Shown here piece after piece: positions 1-8,585 of a stretch of DNA of 64,000 bases. The position numbers were made by a program, and so were the translations under genes. Origin of the DNA: Rhizobium rhizogenes (GTDB lineage: Bacteria; Pseudomonadota; Alphaproteobacteria; Rhizobiales; Rhizobiaceae); contig NZ_CP019701.2 in assembly GCF_002005205.3 (NCBI RefSeq), positions 2,170,001 to 2,234,000 on the forward strand, in the 5' to 3' direction. Under the pieces are notes generated by a model that saw nothing but the letters and a program-made list of their open reading frames with translations, was not told the origin of the DNA and searched no databases. Position 1 is the stretch's first letter; each line of letters opens with the position of its first letter.

Positions 1-54
1 CGCAGCGACCCGGAAGATCTCGTTTTTCGATACTACCCGCTCAACGCCGCTTGA
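1..54 (+). CDS. possible 3' end of a truncated coding region
   Basis: Reading from base 1 in frame 1 gives 17 sense codons and a TGA at 52-54; the encoded tail ends ...FRYYPLNAA. The upstream part lies outside the window, so the product cannot be named. It could be the true C-terminus of a gene entering from the left or a chance open frame; 17 codons are too few to decide. Confidence 0.3.
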   Translation, partial: RSDPEDLVFRYYPLNAA

Positions 55-137
55 AGGATCGGGACGCTGCGCAGAGCCGAAAGGTTTCAGCGACGCGTCT
101 CGCCCCCCCCCCCTCAACTATCGGGCGGACAGCCCTC

Positions 138-1190
138 CTAATGCAGTTTCTCCTTGAGAAAGCCGCCGATTGTCTCCACGATTTGCGCGTGGATTTCAGC
201 CCGGCCCCGGCCCCGGCCCCCGCCATCCCGGCAGACGAAACCTTCGCCCGGTGACATCTCTTCGACGATTTTTTCGCCATTGGGCTTGCACAGCTGCATG
301 AAGCTGAAGTGGCTGGCATCCGGTATCTCCCGATAGACCGTCGTGGTTTTTGGCAGATGCCGGGCGATATAATCGGAATCGGCCCTGATCGCGGCGATCT
401 GTGGCATCTCCACACCGGCAGCCAGAACCAGAACCGGCACATCCACCCCCTCAAGCGTTTCCGGCAGAAACCCGGCCGCCGGGCCGAGATCAAGCGCAAC
501 GGCCGCACGGATGCGGATATCCCGCAAATCCATCGAAAGGCGCGGATCGGCCTTGCCACCGCCGATGATGCCGACCTTGGCCAGCAGCCGCGGCGCCTTG
601 CATTGCGGTGGCGCTTTCCCCGCATTGCAATCTTTCAAGGCAAGCTCGGCGCTATAGCGGCCTCCCACCAGCTCCATCGCGGTCCAGCCGCCAAGCGAAT
701 GGCCGATGACGGCGATGCGCGTCCTGTCGATCTCGCCGGCCAGCCGACCATCATCAAGAAGTGCCGTCAGCGTTCTGCCGATATCGCGTGGTCGTTCCCA
801 TAAAGGGATGACCTCGGCTGCATTTTCTTCGGTAAATGATTCGCCCTGATGATCCGGCGCGGCCACGACATAACCGTCCTGCGCAAGTTCTCCGGCAAGC
901 CAGTTCAGATTGCGCCAGCTTCCGCCAAACCCGTGCGAGAGCAGAACGAGAGGGCGGGGACCGGGCGGAATGGAAGCGCCCGGTTGAACCTCAAGGCCGT
1001 AAAAGGCAGCGTTTTCACCCACCACCTCCGTTGTTCCCGATGGAATGGCCGGATACCATAATGAGACATTGAGCGCTCTTGCACCGGCATCATCTGGCAA
1101 TTTGATCTGCCTGAAACCGATGGTGCTTTCCGCCATCGCGGCGGGAGCAAGGGAGAAGATGACAATTGTCGCCAGAAGAAAATTGCGCAT
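138..1190 (-). CDS. secreted alpha/beta hydrolase (dienelactone hydrolase-like)
   Basis: A 350-residue protein with a Sec signal peptide (about residues 1-20, ending AAMA), so probably periplasmic. The fold is recognised from an oxyanion-type HGFGG at 86-90 and a nucleophile elbow GHSLGG at 163-168 (Ser165); a DASH near the C-terminus can supply the catalytic His. The start at 1190 was chosen over a longer in-frame extension because a GGAG lies about 8 bases upstream and the signal peptide begins there. The C-terminal part is glycine/arginine-rich, encoded by tandem GGCCCC-like hexamers near 200-222. Substrate unknown; lipase-like esters or dienelactones are family possibilities. Confidence 0.85.
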   Translation of the reverse strand: MRNFLLATIVIFSLAPAAMAESTIGFRQIKLPDDAGARALNVSLWYPAIPSGTTEVVGENAAFYGLEVQPGASIPPGPRPLVLLSHGFGGSWRNLNWLAGELAQDGYVVAAPDHQGESFTEENAAEVIPLWERPRDIGRTLTALLDDGRLAGEIDRTRIAVIGHSLGGWTAMELVGGRYSAELALKDCNAGKAPPQCKAPRLLAKVGIIGGGKADPRLSMDLRDIRIRAAVALDLGPAAGFLPETLEGVDVPVLVLAAGVEMPQIAAIRADSDYIARHLPKTTTVYREIPDASHFSFMQLCKPNGEKIVEEMSPGEGFVCRDGGGRGRGRAEIHAQIVETIGGFLKEKLH

Positions 1191-1297
1191 GAGATGCTCC
1201 AGGAGTTGATGTGCACCAACCCCTTGGCTCAAACCTCCGCCGCCCGAGACCTCAAACGGGTTTCAGGACGGACTGAAACACGATCAAGGCAGCACCT

Positions 1298-1837
1298 TCA
1301 CGCAATCGTGTAAATCCCGGCCACACGTTCGAAAAGCCGGATCGGGTGTTCGCGAAACGTCGTTTCGCGGAATGGCCGAAAGCCGAATCGGGCAGCGATC
1401 GCCAGCGAGGGACTGTTCAGCGGATCGATCATGCAGACGGTCCGCTGCGAAATTCCGCGGCCATCGAACCATCGGATCGCCGCCCCCACCGCTTCGGTCG
1501 CAACGCCCTTGCCGTTCAGCCCGGCGTCAATTTTCCACATGGCCTCGGGCGCGGCATCGAAATCGGCCCCGTTGCCTCGCCGCATATGGGCGAAGCCCAC
1601 CTCGCCGACGATGCGCCCCGTGGCGCGCTCCTCCACCGCGAAGGGGCCGAAGCCGAAAACCGACCAGTGGCCGATAAAACGCAAAAGACGGGCAAAGGCG
1701 AGTTCGGGATCGAGCGGCGCGATTGACCGGACGCCTTTTATCGGCGGGGCATCGGCGCCCCAGAACGCGCAATAATGCATTTCATCCGCAATGGCGTGCG
1801 GCCGTAAAACAAGACGATCGGTCGTCAGAAAGGTCAT
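1298..1837 (-). CDS. GNAT-family N-acetyltransferase (RimJ/RimL-like)
   Basis: A 179-residue protein opening MTFLTTDRLVLRPH, the usual start of RimJ/RimL-type acetyltransferases. The central G-R-I-V-G-E-V-G-F block and the following K-G-V-A-T-E-A-V-GA block correspond to the acetyl-CoA pyrophosphate-binding strand and helix. It probably transfers acetyl from acetyl-CoA to an amine or a protein N-terminus; the acceptor cannot be read from sequence. The start was set at 1837, preceded by CGGGAG seven bases away, rather than the longer frame. It is a single gene between the hydrolase and chpT. Confidence 0.85.
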   Translation of the reverse strand: MTFLTTDRLVLRPHAIADEMHYCAFWGADAPPIKGVRSIAPLDPELAFARLLRFIGHWSVFGFGPFAVEERATGRIVGEVGFAHMRRGNGADFDAAPEAMWKIDAGLNGKGVATEAVGAAIRWFDGRGISQRTVCMIDPLNSPSLAIAARFGFRPFRETTFREHPIRLFERVAGIYTIA

Positions 1838-1923
1838 GAACACGCTCCCGAAACGAAAAAAGGCCGGCACGTCTGCAGACGCGGCTCCGGCCCTTTCATC
1901 ACGTCACATCCGCAATCGAGCGG

Positions 1924-2571
1924 TCATTCCGCAACCGTCTTTGCGGTAAACACGATACGGTCCTCGTGCACCTTGTATTCCACCGCCATGCTGGCCTCTT
2001 CCGCCAGAAGCAGCGTATAATAGGGCTGCACGGAATGGGCGTCGACCGCCTCTTCCAGCCGTCCTTCGTAAATCTCCACGAACTTGGCGGGAACGCGCAT
2101 CATCCGGCCCTTGACGGTGATTTCGAACTTCGCGTCACCATCCGGGCTTTCCAGCAGCACATCCACATTGCCGCCGCGCGGGATCGCGCCATAAGCGACG
2201 AGAAAGAGGTTGAGCAGGAGCTTGACGCGGTTCTTCGCAACGATGGCGCGCGGACCGTTCCAGCTGACTTCCGCCTTCTTTTCGGCTTCGGCAAAATCCT
2301 TGGCGGCCTTTTCGGCCTCGCCGGTGTCGATGGACGCGCCGGCGGAGCCGGAAGCACCGAAAGCAAGACGGGCGAACTTAAGCCGCACGGATGCATTAAG
2401 GGCTGACGTGCGGATGAGATCCAGCGCATCGTCATCGGTGCCGCCCTCATCGAGAAGTTCGAGACCGTTATTGATGGCGCCGACAGGAGAAATAACGTCA
2501 TGGCACACACGGCTGCACAGAAGAGCCGCCAGATCGGGACCGGACAGCGTGATATTGAGTTTGCTCGTCAT
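1924..2571 (-). CDS. chpT: histidine phosphotransferase ChpT
   Basis: A 215-residue cytoplasmic protein resembling ChpT. In Caulobacter and relatives ChpT passes phosphate from the hybrid kinase CckA to the response regulators CtrA and CpdR, linking the cell cycle to transcription and proteolysis. The phosphorylatable His is in the dimerisation helix motif SRVCHDVISPVGAINNG (His24). The C-terminal half is a degenerate HATPase-like domain without ATP-binding boxes, as expected for this family. It is divergent from the EipA-type gene across 248 bases that contain imperfect CtrA-like sites. Length matches the family. Confidence 0.92.
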   Translation of the reverse strand: MTSKLNITLSGPDLAALLCSRVCHDVISPVGAINNGLELLDEGGTDDDALDLIRTSALNASVRLKFARLAFGASGSAGASIDTGEAEKAAKDFAEAEKKAEVSWNGPRAIVAKNRVKLLLNLFLVAYGAIPRGGNVDVLLESPDGDAKFEITVKGRMMRVPAKFVEIYEGRLEEAVDAHSVQPYYTLLLAEEASMAVEYKVHEDRIVFTAKTVAE

Positions 2572-2616
2572 AAAATTCTCTCCTGCGCAAGGGGGGCGCG
2601 GACGGTGTGGAAATTG

Positions 2617-2657
2617 TTAAGCCATAATGACACCATATTTGGTAAACCGATTGTTAA
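2617..2657. promoter_or_regulatory. imperfect CtrA-like sites between chpT and eipA
   Basis: The full CtrA box is TTAA-N7-TTAA. Here TAAA-N7-TTAA lies at 2643-2657 (one mismatch) and a TTAA half-site followed after seven bases by TGAC lies at 2617-2631. Both sit in the divergent promoter region. The assignment rests only on these matches. Confidence 0.25.
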
Positions 2658-2819
2658 TAGGATGGTTTCAAAATGCCAAATGCCTTAACAGGCCACACTG
2701 GAAGCCTTCGCGTCCATTCTGATGCCACAAGGATGTTCCAGCATTTTTGAATCTTCGCATCGAGTCGGAAATCGATTCGGATTTTCGAACCGATGCGCTA
2801 ACGAAACAGACGGACGGAC

Positions 2820-3416
2820 ATGACGATGCGCCTTACGAAAACCCGCACCATTGCACGCCTCGGACTGGGAAAGATTTTCGCGCTCCTTGCGAGCCTCCTG
2901 ATGTGGGTCGCACCGGCCGCGGCCCAGAACAGCGATCAATATTCTTTCCAGGAAGTCGTGGATGCAGGCCACGGATTCTTCGGTGAAACCACCGGCGGCC
3001 TCGCCAAGGTGGTGGAGCGCGCCTTCCAGCAATACGGTCTTCCGAACGGTTATATTCTAGGTCAGGAAGGCTCCGGCGCCTTCGTCGCGGGCCTCACCTA
3101 TGGCGAAGGCACGCTTTACACCAAGAATGCCGGCCAGCACCCCGTCTTCTGGCAGGGCCCGTCGCTCGGGCTGGATTATGGCGGCCAGGGCACCCGCGCC
3201 ATGATGCTCGTTTACAACCTGCCTTCCGTCGATGCGCTTTACCGCCGTTATGGCGGCGTCAGCGGCTCCGCCTTCATCGTCGCCGGTGTCGGCATGACCT
3301 ATCTGAAAAGCAGCGATGTGACGCTCGCTCCCATCCGCACCGGCATCGGCGCGCGCCTCGGCATCAATGTCGGTTATCTGAAGCTCACCCAGCAGCCGAC
3401 CTGGAACCCCTTCTGA
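2820..3416 (+). CDS. DUF1134 periplasmic envelope-integrity protein (EipA-like)
   Basis: A 198-residue exported protein: basic N-terminus, hydrophobic stretch ending PAAAQ at about residue 35, then a DUF1134 domain rich in glycine (for example VERAFQQYGLPNGYILGQEG and a GAGLGINVGYLKL-like end). Members such as Brucella EipA are periplasmic beta-barrel-like proteins needed for envelope integrity; that role is family knowledge, not shown here. The start ATG at 2820 is followed by a second ATG two codons later. It stands alone on the plus strand, divergent from chpT. Confidence 0.85.
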   Translation: MTMRLTKTRTIARLGLGKIFALLASLLMWVAPAAAQNSDQYSFQEVVDAGHGFFGETTGGLAKVVERAFQQYGLPNGYILGQEGSGAFVAGLTYGEGTLYTKNAGQHPVFWQGPSLGLDYGGQGTRAMMLVYNLPSVDALYRRYGGVSGSAFIVAGVGMTYLKSSDVTLAPIRTGIGARLGINVGYLKLTQQPTWNPF

Positions 3417-3478
3417 TTCGCTGAAGTCAAGGTGCAGCGGAGCCAGCGGTGGCATATAGGATGAGAGATTGCGGCAGG

Positions 3479-3606
3479 TTTCTTCTCGCCGCCGGGGAGA
3501 AGGTGGCCCAAAGGGTCGGATGAGGGGGCTAGCTCTCTGTATATCTCGACCGTTACCCCCTCATCCCGCTGCCGCGGACTTCTCCCCCTCGGGGAGAAGA
3601 AACAGG
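3479..3606. repeat. intergenic inverted repeat, CTTCTCCCC family
   Basis: Two facing arms, each ending in a local hairpin of TTCTTCTC and GGGGAGAAG type, enclose a centre with GGATGAGGGGG on one side and CCCCCTCATCC on the other. A single hairpin of the same family lies at 17465-17492. It occupies most of the gap between the EipA-type gene and the coiled-coil gene. No transposase is present. Confidence 0.7.
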
Positions 3607-3730
3607 CGACACTGACACCGCCTGTGCAATTGCCGGGAGACCCCTCCCCACGGTTGCAAGAATAGCGTAACGTGCTTTCGCGCTCCTCTTTCCGAATGCG
3701 CGCGTATCTGAGTTTCGGAGACTGTCCCGC

Positions 3731-4957
3731 GTGATCGAATATGCCATTCTTTTCGGATTGGGTTTTCTCACCGCAACCCTGCTGGCCCTGTTGATCGCAC
3801 CCGCGATCCACCGCCGCATCGTCGCCTATACGGAAAACCGCCTGCGCGCGACGATGCCCATCAGCCCGCAGGAAGTCCGCGCCCAGAAGGACATGGCGCG
3901 CGCGCTTTACGCCGCCGAAAACGCCAAGGTCCGGCAGGAACTGGAAACGGAACGGGAAAAGAACACCTCGCTGCGCCTCGCCAACGAAGCCGCTTCCAGC
4001 GATGCCTATCGTCTCGGCGAACAGAACCGCAGCCTGTCACTGAAGATCGAGGAAATGACGCTGGAAATCGGCGAGTTGCGCACCGGCCTCGATGCCAGCG
4101 AGGAACGCGCCGGCACAATTGCGGCAAGCCTTACGCAGCAGGAACAGGCCGCAAACGAGCGCGCCAGCCAGATGGCCGACCTTACCGCCCGCCTGACCAA
4201 TCTCACCCGCGAACTGGACGATTCGAAAATCCTCGCCGCCACGCGCGATCTGGAGGCCGAGCAGGCGAAACAGAGCGCCACGCGCTTCCGCAAGGAAGGC
4301 GAGACCGCCAGCCGCGAATTGCAGGATGTGGCGGCCCGCAACAAGGAGGCGATGAGCGCCGTTGCGCGCGAAAGCCGCAAGGTCGCCCGGCTGGAAGAAC
4401 AGGTCGCCACCCTCATGGCGAAAAATGCCGATCTCGACACCATGCTGACACTGCGCAATCAGGAAGCCGCCCGCCTCAAGGAACAGCTTGCCGCAGCCGG
4501 CGGCCGCGAGAACGACATGATCATCCGCCTGCCGAACCCGGCCGTGCCGGCCGAGAAAGCGGCACCGCCGCCGCAGCAGCCGGCCCCCGCGCCGGAAGCC
4601 GCGCCCGCCATTGCGGCAGACGCCGGACAGGCGGCCACCGAAGAGGAATCACCCGCCTTGCCGGTTGTGGAGGAGCCGACGGCGCCGCAGCCGAACGGTC
4701 TGGAGCAGGAAATCGAGGATATCCGCAATCAGGGCACGGCGCTTACCGAACGCCTGCTGAACGTGCGCGGCACCGGCAATGACGAGCCGATCCGTCGCGA
4801 AATCGCAAGGATCGCCGCCGAGATGATCGCGCTCACCGCTGCACGGGAAGGCGAGAAATCGCCCATTCCGGAGCTGCTCGCCAAGGCCTCCGGCTCATCG
4901 GGGCGGGAGAGCCTTGCGAAGCGGGCGAAGGTGGTGATGGAGAAGCGGAAGCACTAG
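3731..4957 (+). CDS. membrane-anchored coiled-coil protein of unknown function
   Basis: A 408-residue protein starting at a GTG with CGGAG about ten bases upstream. Residues 3-25 form one membrane helix. Residues about 50-255 are almost uninterrupted heptad-like, Glu/Arg/Ala-rich coiled coil. A Pro/Ala-rich linker follows at about 265-310, then a short helical, Arg/Glu-rich C-terminal segment. No enzyme motif is visible. The architecture suggests a structural or scaffolding protein at the inner membrane with its bulk in the cytoplasm, given the basic residues after the helix. I do not recognise a named family. Confidence 0.75.
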   Translation: MIEYAILFGLGFLTATLLALLIAPAIHRRIVAYTENRLRATMPISPQEVRAQKDMARALYAAENAKVRQELETEREKNTSLRLANEAASSDAYRLGEQNRSLSLKIEEMTLEIGELRTGLDASEERAGTIAASLTQQEQAANERASQMADLTARLTNLTRELDDSKILAATRDLEAEQAKQSATRFRKEGETASRELQDVAARNKEAMSAVARESRKVARLEEQVATLMAKNADLDTMLTLRNQEAARLKEQLAAAGGRENDMIIRLPNPAVPAEKAAPPPQQPAPAPEAAPAIAADAGQAATEEESPALPVVEEPTAPQPNGLEQEIEDIRNQGTALTERLLNVRGTGNDEPIRREIARIAAEMIALTAAREGEKSPIPELLAKASGSSGRESLAKRAKVVMEKRKH

Positions 4958-4993
4958 GCCCTCGATGGGTGTGGTTGTACCCCGCGTTGAGAG

Positions 4994-5165
4994 TGCGGCT
5001 TACCCCCCTCTGCCCTGCCGGGCATCTCCCCCTCAAGGGGGGAGATCGGCAGGAGGCCCTACCACCGCTCCATTCGCAAACGTCGAAAGAGGCGAGACGC
5101 AGCCGCTTGTCGATCTCCCCCCTTGAGGGGGAGATGCCCGGCAGGGCAGAGGGGGGTAAGCCGCA
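4994..5165. repeat. 55-bp perfect inverted repeat (CTGCCCTGCCGGGCAT family)
   Basis: Arm 4994-5048 is the exact reverse complement of arm 5111-5165, with a 62-base loop. Each arm contains smaller palindromes (GCCCTGCCGGGC and CCCCTCAAGGGG types). A related, less perfect copy lies at 9809-9973. It lies between convergent genes and could form a very large hairpin or cruciform. Confidence 0.85.
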
Positions 5166-5177
5166 TACGCCGCGGCA

Positions 5178-6032
5178 TCATACCCGCCCGATCGCCCCCG
5201 CCATCTGATAAAGCGCCAGCCCCGAAGCCGTGCCCGCATTCAAGCTGTCGAGCTGTGGCGACTGCGCGATCCGTGCGGTATGAAACCGCGACAGCACCGA
5301 TTGCGGCAGCCCCTCGCCTTCCGTGCCGATGACAAGCGCCATGCGCTCGGATCGGGGAATATCGCGGATCTCGGTTTCGCCATTGGGCGAGAGGCTCCAG
5401 ATCGCAAAACCGGCCTCGGAAAGCCGCTCCAGCATCTCCACCGCCCCGCCGCCGCGATGCCAGGGAACCGACAGGACAGAGCCGACGGAAACGCGCAGCG
5501 CCTTGCGATAGAGCGGATCGCATGAGGTCTCGTCCAGCAGCACCGCATCGGCATAAAAAGCCGCCGCATTGCGGAACATCGCCCCGAGATTATCATGATT
5601 GGAAATGCCGCAGCCGACAAGCACCAGCGACGAGGCCGGAAGTGCCGCCGTCATCTCCTCCAGCCCGCGATCGTGAACCCGTCGCCCGAGCGCCAGAATG
5701 CCGCGATGCAGGTGAAAACCGACAATACCATCCAGCACCGGCGCTTCGGCCACATAAACGGGAACATCATCGGGGAAATCGGCAAGGATATCCGCGACAC
5801 CGGAAAGCCGGTTTCTGAGGATGAGGATGCTCTCGGCCGCAAAGGCACCGCCCGCTTTATGGGCGGCGGCCAGCATGCGCAGCACCACCGTTCCTTCGGC
5901 AATGAAGCGGCCCTGCCGCCCGGTCAGGTCGCGCTCGCGAATATCGCGAAAGGCGGCGATGCGCGGATCGGCCGGGTCCTCGACCGGGATCAGCGCCCGC
6001 CCGTCCAGCAGTTTATTGGCGTCACTGGCCAT
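5178..6032 (-). CDS. TrmH/SpoU-family RNA 2'-O-methyltransferase
   Basis: A 284-residue SPOUT enzyme that would transfer methyl from S-adenosylmethionine to a ribose 2'-OH in rRNA or tRNA. The N-terminal substrate-binding part spans about 15-120. The knotted catalytic domain has motif 1 NHDNLGAMFRNA (Asn148, Arg154), motif 2 IGTEGEGLP near residue 233, and a C-terminal motif 3 containing SLNAGTASGLALYQ. The exact RNA target cannot be read. Its start overlaps the stop of the upstream small membrane-protein gene by 11 bases, so the two are probably translated from one message. Confidence 0.88.
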   Translation of the reverse strand: MASDANKLLDGRALIPVEDPADPRIAAFRDIRERDLTGRQGRFIAEGTVVLRMLAAAHKAGGAFAAESILILRNRLSGVADILADFPDDVPVYVAEAPVLDGIVGFHLHRGILALGRRVHDRGLEEMTAALPASSLVLVGCGISNHDNLGAMFRNAAAFYADAVLLDETSCDPLYRKALRVSVGSVLSVPWHRGGGAVEMLERLSEAGFAIWSLSPNGETEIRDIPRSERMALVIGTEGEGLPQSVLSRFHTARIAQSPQLDSLNAGTASGLALYQMAGAIGRV

Positions 6033-6414
6033 CGACCGTCACATCGGCGAGGAACCGGCCGGCCGCGACGTTGAAGACCAGCGCCTTGCGGGTGCCGTTG
6101 GCGAGCCGCCCGTAAAACAGCATGTCGCCGCCGGAATAGCTGACATTGTCGATCACGAAGCCCTGCGGCAGGCTGGCGGTGACGGCAAGCGGACCGTTAC
6201 CCGTGGGAACGGCAAGGTTCGGCGCTTCGCTCTGCGTCTGAACGGCCTTCGACGGCCCCATCGCCTTGTAGACAACCGCACCGAAGACGGCCATAAGGCT
6301 GATAAACATCACGGAGCCCGACACGATCTGCAAACGGATCATCTTGCGGCGAACTTTTTCCATGGCCGGATCAAGCGGCTTGTCTTCCTGTTCGTCTTGC
6401 TCGATCTGCGTCAT
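6022..6414 (-). CDS. small single-pass membrane protein, unknown function
   Basis: A 130-residue protein with an acidic N-terminus, a basic KVRRKMIR patch, one membrane helix at about 30-52, then a soluble domain of about 75 residues probably in the periplasm. It resembles short alphaproteobacterial membrane proteins of the DUF6476 kind; that link is from memory and uncertain. It overlaps the methyltransferase gene by 11 bases (TGA within the next start region) and lies upstream of it. It is divergent from the pseudouridine synthase, with 38 bases between starts. Confidence 0.7.
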   Translation of the reverse strand: MTQIEQDEQEDKPLDPAMEKVRRKMIRLQIVSGSVMFISLMAVFGAVVYKAMGPSKAVQTQSEAPNLAVPTGNGPLAVTASLPQGFVIDNVSYSGGDMLFYGRLANGTRKALVFNVAAGRFLADVTVDGQ

Positions 6415-6452
6415 CGGGTTCCCTGAAATGCTGATGGATCGGAAAAATAAGA

Positions 6453-7475
6453 ATGAACGACCCCTTTAAACAAGGCGGAGACGCAAGGAAAGTCCTGATT
6501 GCCGGCGAAGACGCCGAAGGCCGCCTCGATTCCTGGCTGGTGGGCGAAGTGGGCGGCGACTTCTCCCGCAGCCGCCTGAAGGCGCTGATCGAACAGGGCG
6601 CTGTTTCCATCAACGGCCAGCCGGTGACGGAGCCGAAAAAGAAGGTGCATCCGAAGGACCGCATCGAAATCACCATGCCCGAGCCGGAAGACCCGGAACC
6701 CAAGGGCGAGGACATTCCGCTCGACGTGGAATATGAGGATGAAGACCTGATCGTGCTGGTCAAGCCCGCCGGTCTCGTCGTGCATCCGGGTGCCGGCAAC
6801 TGGACCGGCACGCTGGTCAACGCCCTCATCCACCATTGCGGCGACAGCCTCTCCGGCATTGGCGGTGTCAGGCGGCCGGGCATCGTGCACCGGCTGGACA
6901 AGGAAACCTCCGGCGTCATGGTCGTGGCGAAGAACGACAATGCCCACCGCCATCTCGCCGCGCAATTTGCCGACCATGGCCGCACCGGCCCGCTGGAGCG
7001 CGCCTACAAGGCCGTCGTCTGGGGTCGCCCGCGCACCCTGCGCGGCACCATCGACGCCGCACTCGGCCGCAGCGCCGACCGCACCAAACGCGCCGTCAAG
7101 CATGAGGATTCGGACGATGCCCGCGAGGCGATCACCCATTACGAGGTGATGGAGCGTTACCATGAACGACCGGATGCCACCTGCCTCGCCTCGATGGTGG
7201 AATGCCGGCTGGAAACCGGCCGCACCCACCAGATCCGCGTGCACATGGCCCATATCGGCCATCCGCTGATCGGCGATCCCGAATATGGCGCGGCCTTCCG
7301 CACCAAGGCGAACCTTCTCGAAGAACCGGCAAAGAGCACCGTTCGCGGCTTTCCGCGTCAGGCGCTGCATGCCTATCTGCTCGCCTTCGAACACCCCCGC
7401 ACCGGCGAGGTGATGGAGTTCGAAACCGACCTGCCGGATGACATGCAGACACTGACCGCCGCCCTGCGCGGCTGA
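6453..7475 (+). CDS. RluA-family 23S rRNA pseudouridine synthase (RluD-like)
   Basis: A 340-residue enzyme that isomerises uridine to pseudouridine in RNA. It has an N-terminal S4 RNA-binding domain (about 22-75) and the RluA catalytic motif HRLDKETSG at 146-154 with catalytic Asp149. The later RTHQIRVHMAHIGHPLIGD block is also typical. Length and domain order fit RluD, which modifies helix 69 of 23S rRNA, but RluC-type specificity cannot be excluded. A hairpin with a poly-A loop follows the stop. Confidence 0.92.
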   Translation: MNDPFKQGGDARKVLIAGEDAEGRLDSWLVGEVGGDFSRSRLKALIEQGAVSINGQPVTEPKKKVHPKDRIEITMPEPEDPEPKGEDIPLDVEYEDEDLIVLVKPAGLVVHPGAGNWTGTLVNALIHHCGDSLSGIGGVRRPGIVHRLDKETSGVMVVAKNDNAHRHLAAQFADHGRTGPLERAYKAVVWGRPRTLRGTIDAALGRSADRTKRAVKHEDSDDAREAITHYEVMERYHERPDATCLASMVECRLETGRTHQIRVHMAHIGHPLIGDPEYGAAFRTKANLLEEPAKSTVRGFPRQALHAYLLAFEHPRTGEVMEFETDLPDDMQTLTAALRG

Positions 7476-7483
7476 AAACCTGT

Positions 7484-7517
7484 ATGGCGCAGTCAAAAAA
7501 AACTGCGCCATGCATTT
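7484..7517 (+). terminator. hairpin after the pseudouridine synthase gene
   Basis: ATGGCGCAGT (7484-7493) pairs perfectly with ACTGCGCCAT (7502-7511) around a C/A-only loop and is followed by GCATTTTA. The T tract is short, so termination may be partial. Confidence 0.65.
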
Positions 7518-7737
7518 TAGCCGAAGCCCCCGATAATAAAAAAAGATTAGCGGATAGCGATATTCCGCAGTCGGTCCTTTTTGTAGACCGCCCCAATTTC
7601 GCTTCAATCGTCACACCTCCTCGGCCCCGCAAAGCTTGAAATCGCGTCGATTTCAAGCCTGCCAAGTAAAAGCCGCAGGGACGCCATTCGTTCGATCCGC
7701 CCCCGAACGGAACCGGCATGATGACGGGATCTATCGC

Positions 7738-8562
7738 ATGAATATCGAAGACCGCCGGTTTATCTTTCAGGAGTTGCGCAGCGTCGAAGGCTATATCGAC
7801 CCGCCCGATGCGCTCGTCTTCAAGGCGCTGTTGCAGGCCCAGACGAAAAGCGGCCTCCATGGCGGCATGGCGGAAATCGGCGTTTATTACGGCCGCTCCT
7901 ATTTCCTGCTGCGCAAATTCGCCGGGAGGCAGGAAAAGGTGCTGGGCGTCGATCTCTTCGATCTCGATCCGCCCGAAGATGGCAGCCTCGACCAATATGA
8001 ACGTCTGATGGAAAACGGTCGCCGGATGGGTTTCGCCATGGATGAAGAGCTGATCATCAGGGGCGACAGCACCCGGCTGGCACCCCCCGACATCACCTCG
8101 CGCATCGGCCCGGCGCGCTTCTTCAGCATCGATGGCGGCCACCATCTGCATCACGTGCTGGCCGATGCGAAACTGGCGATGGAGGTGATCGCCCCGCACG
8201 GCATCATCGTCTTCGACGACACCTTCAACCCGGCCTGGCCGGAGGTGACGGTGGGCGTCGCCGATTTTCTGCGCACCCATGGCCACAGCCTCGTCTGCTT
8301 CGGCATGACCAAATACAAGACCTATGTCTGCCGCCGGGAATTTCACGCCACCTATGCCGGTGCGATTGCCGAAGATCCTGATTTGCAGGCGCTTTCCCAT
8401 GTCGAGACGCAATTCCTCGGCTCAAAGGTGGTGCGCCTGCACAATCCCATGCGCCGAAGGGTCATGTATGAGCTGATGGTGCGTTCCGGCCTCGGCGGTT
8501 TTTCGGAACGAATCTACCGTTCGAAAGTTAAACAGGTCAGAGAAGGTGTGACCGGAACATAA
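7738..8562 (+). CDS. class I SAM-dependent methyltransferase (Methyltransf_24 type)
   Basis: A 274-residue protein. The SAM-binding motif is in AEIGVYYGRSYFLLRKFAG (E-x-G-x-x-x-G), followed by VLGVDLFDLD as the acidic second strand and FFSIDGGHH / IIVFDDTFNPAWPEV as later catalytic-core strands. These resemble sugar or macrocin O-methyltransferases, which often use an Asp/His metal site. The substrate is unknown. The ATG at 7738 was chosen because homology-like sequence begins there; an in-frame extension to 7636 looks non-coding. It lies between the pseudouridine synthase and rpoH but has no clear functional link to either. Confidence 0.8.
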   Translation: MNIEDRRFIFQELRSVEGYIDPPDALVFKALLQAQTKSGLHGGMAEIGVYYGRSYFLLRKFAGRQEKVLGVDLFDLDPPEDGSLDQYERLMENGRRMGFAMDEELIIRGDSTRLAPPDITSRIGPARFFSIDGGHHLHHVLADAKLAMEVIAPHGIIVFDDTFNPAWPEVTVGVADFLRTHGHSLVCFGMTKYKTYVCRREFHATYAGAIAEDPDLQALSHVETQFLGSKVVRLHNPMRRRVMYELMVRSGLGGFSERIYRSKVKQVREGVTGT

Positions 8563-8585
8563 CGCATGTGTGAACGCAGCGTTCG

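Noticed and set aside
3417..5170. Repeat-rich gaps as traces of insertion sequences
   Set aside because: No transposase frame, no target duplication visible; the repeats look like short palindromic families.
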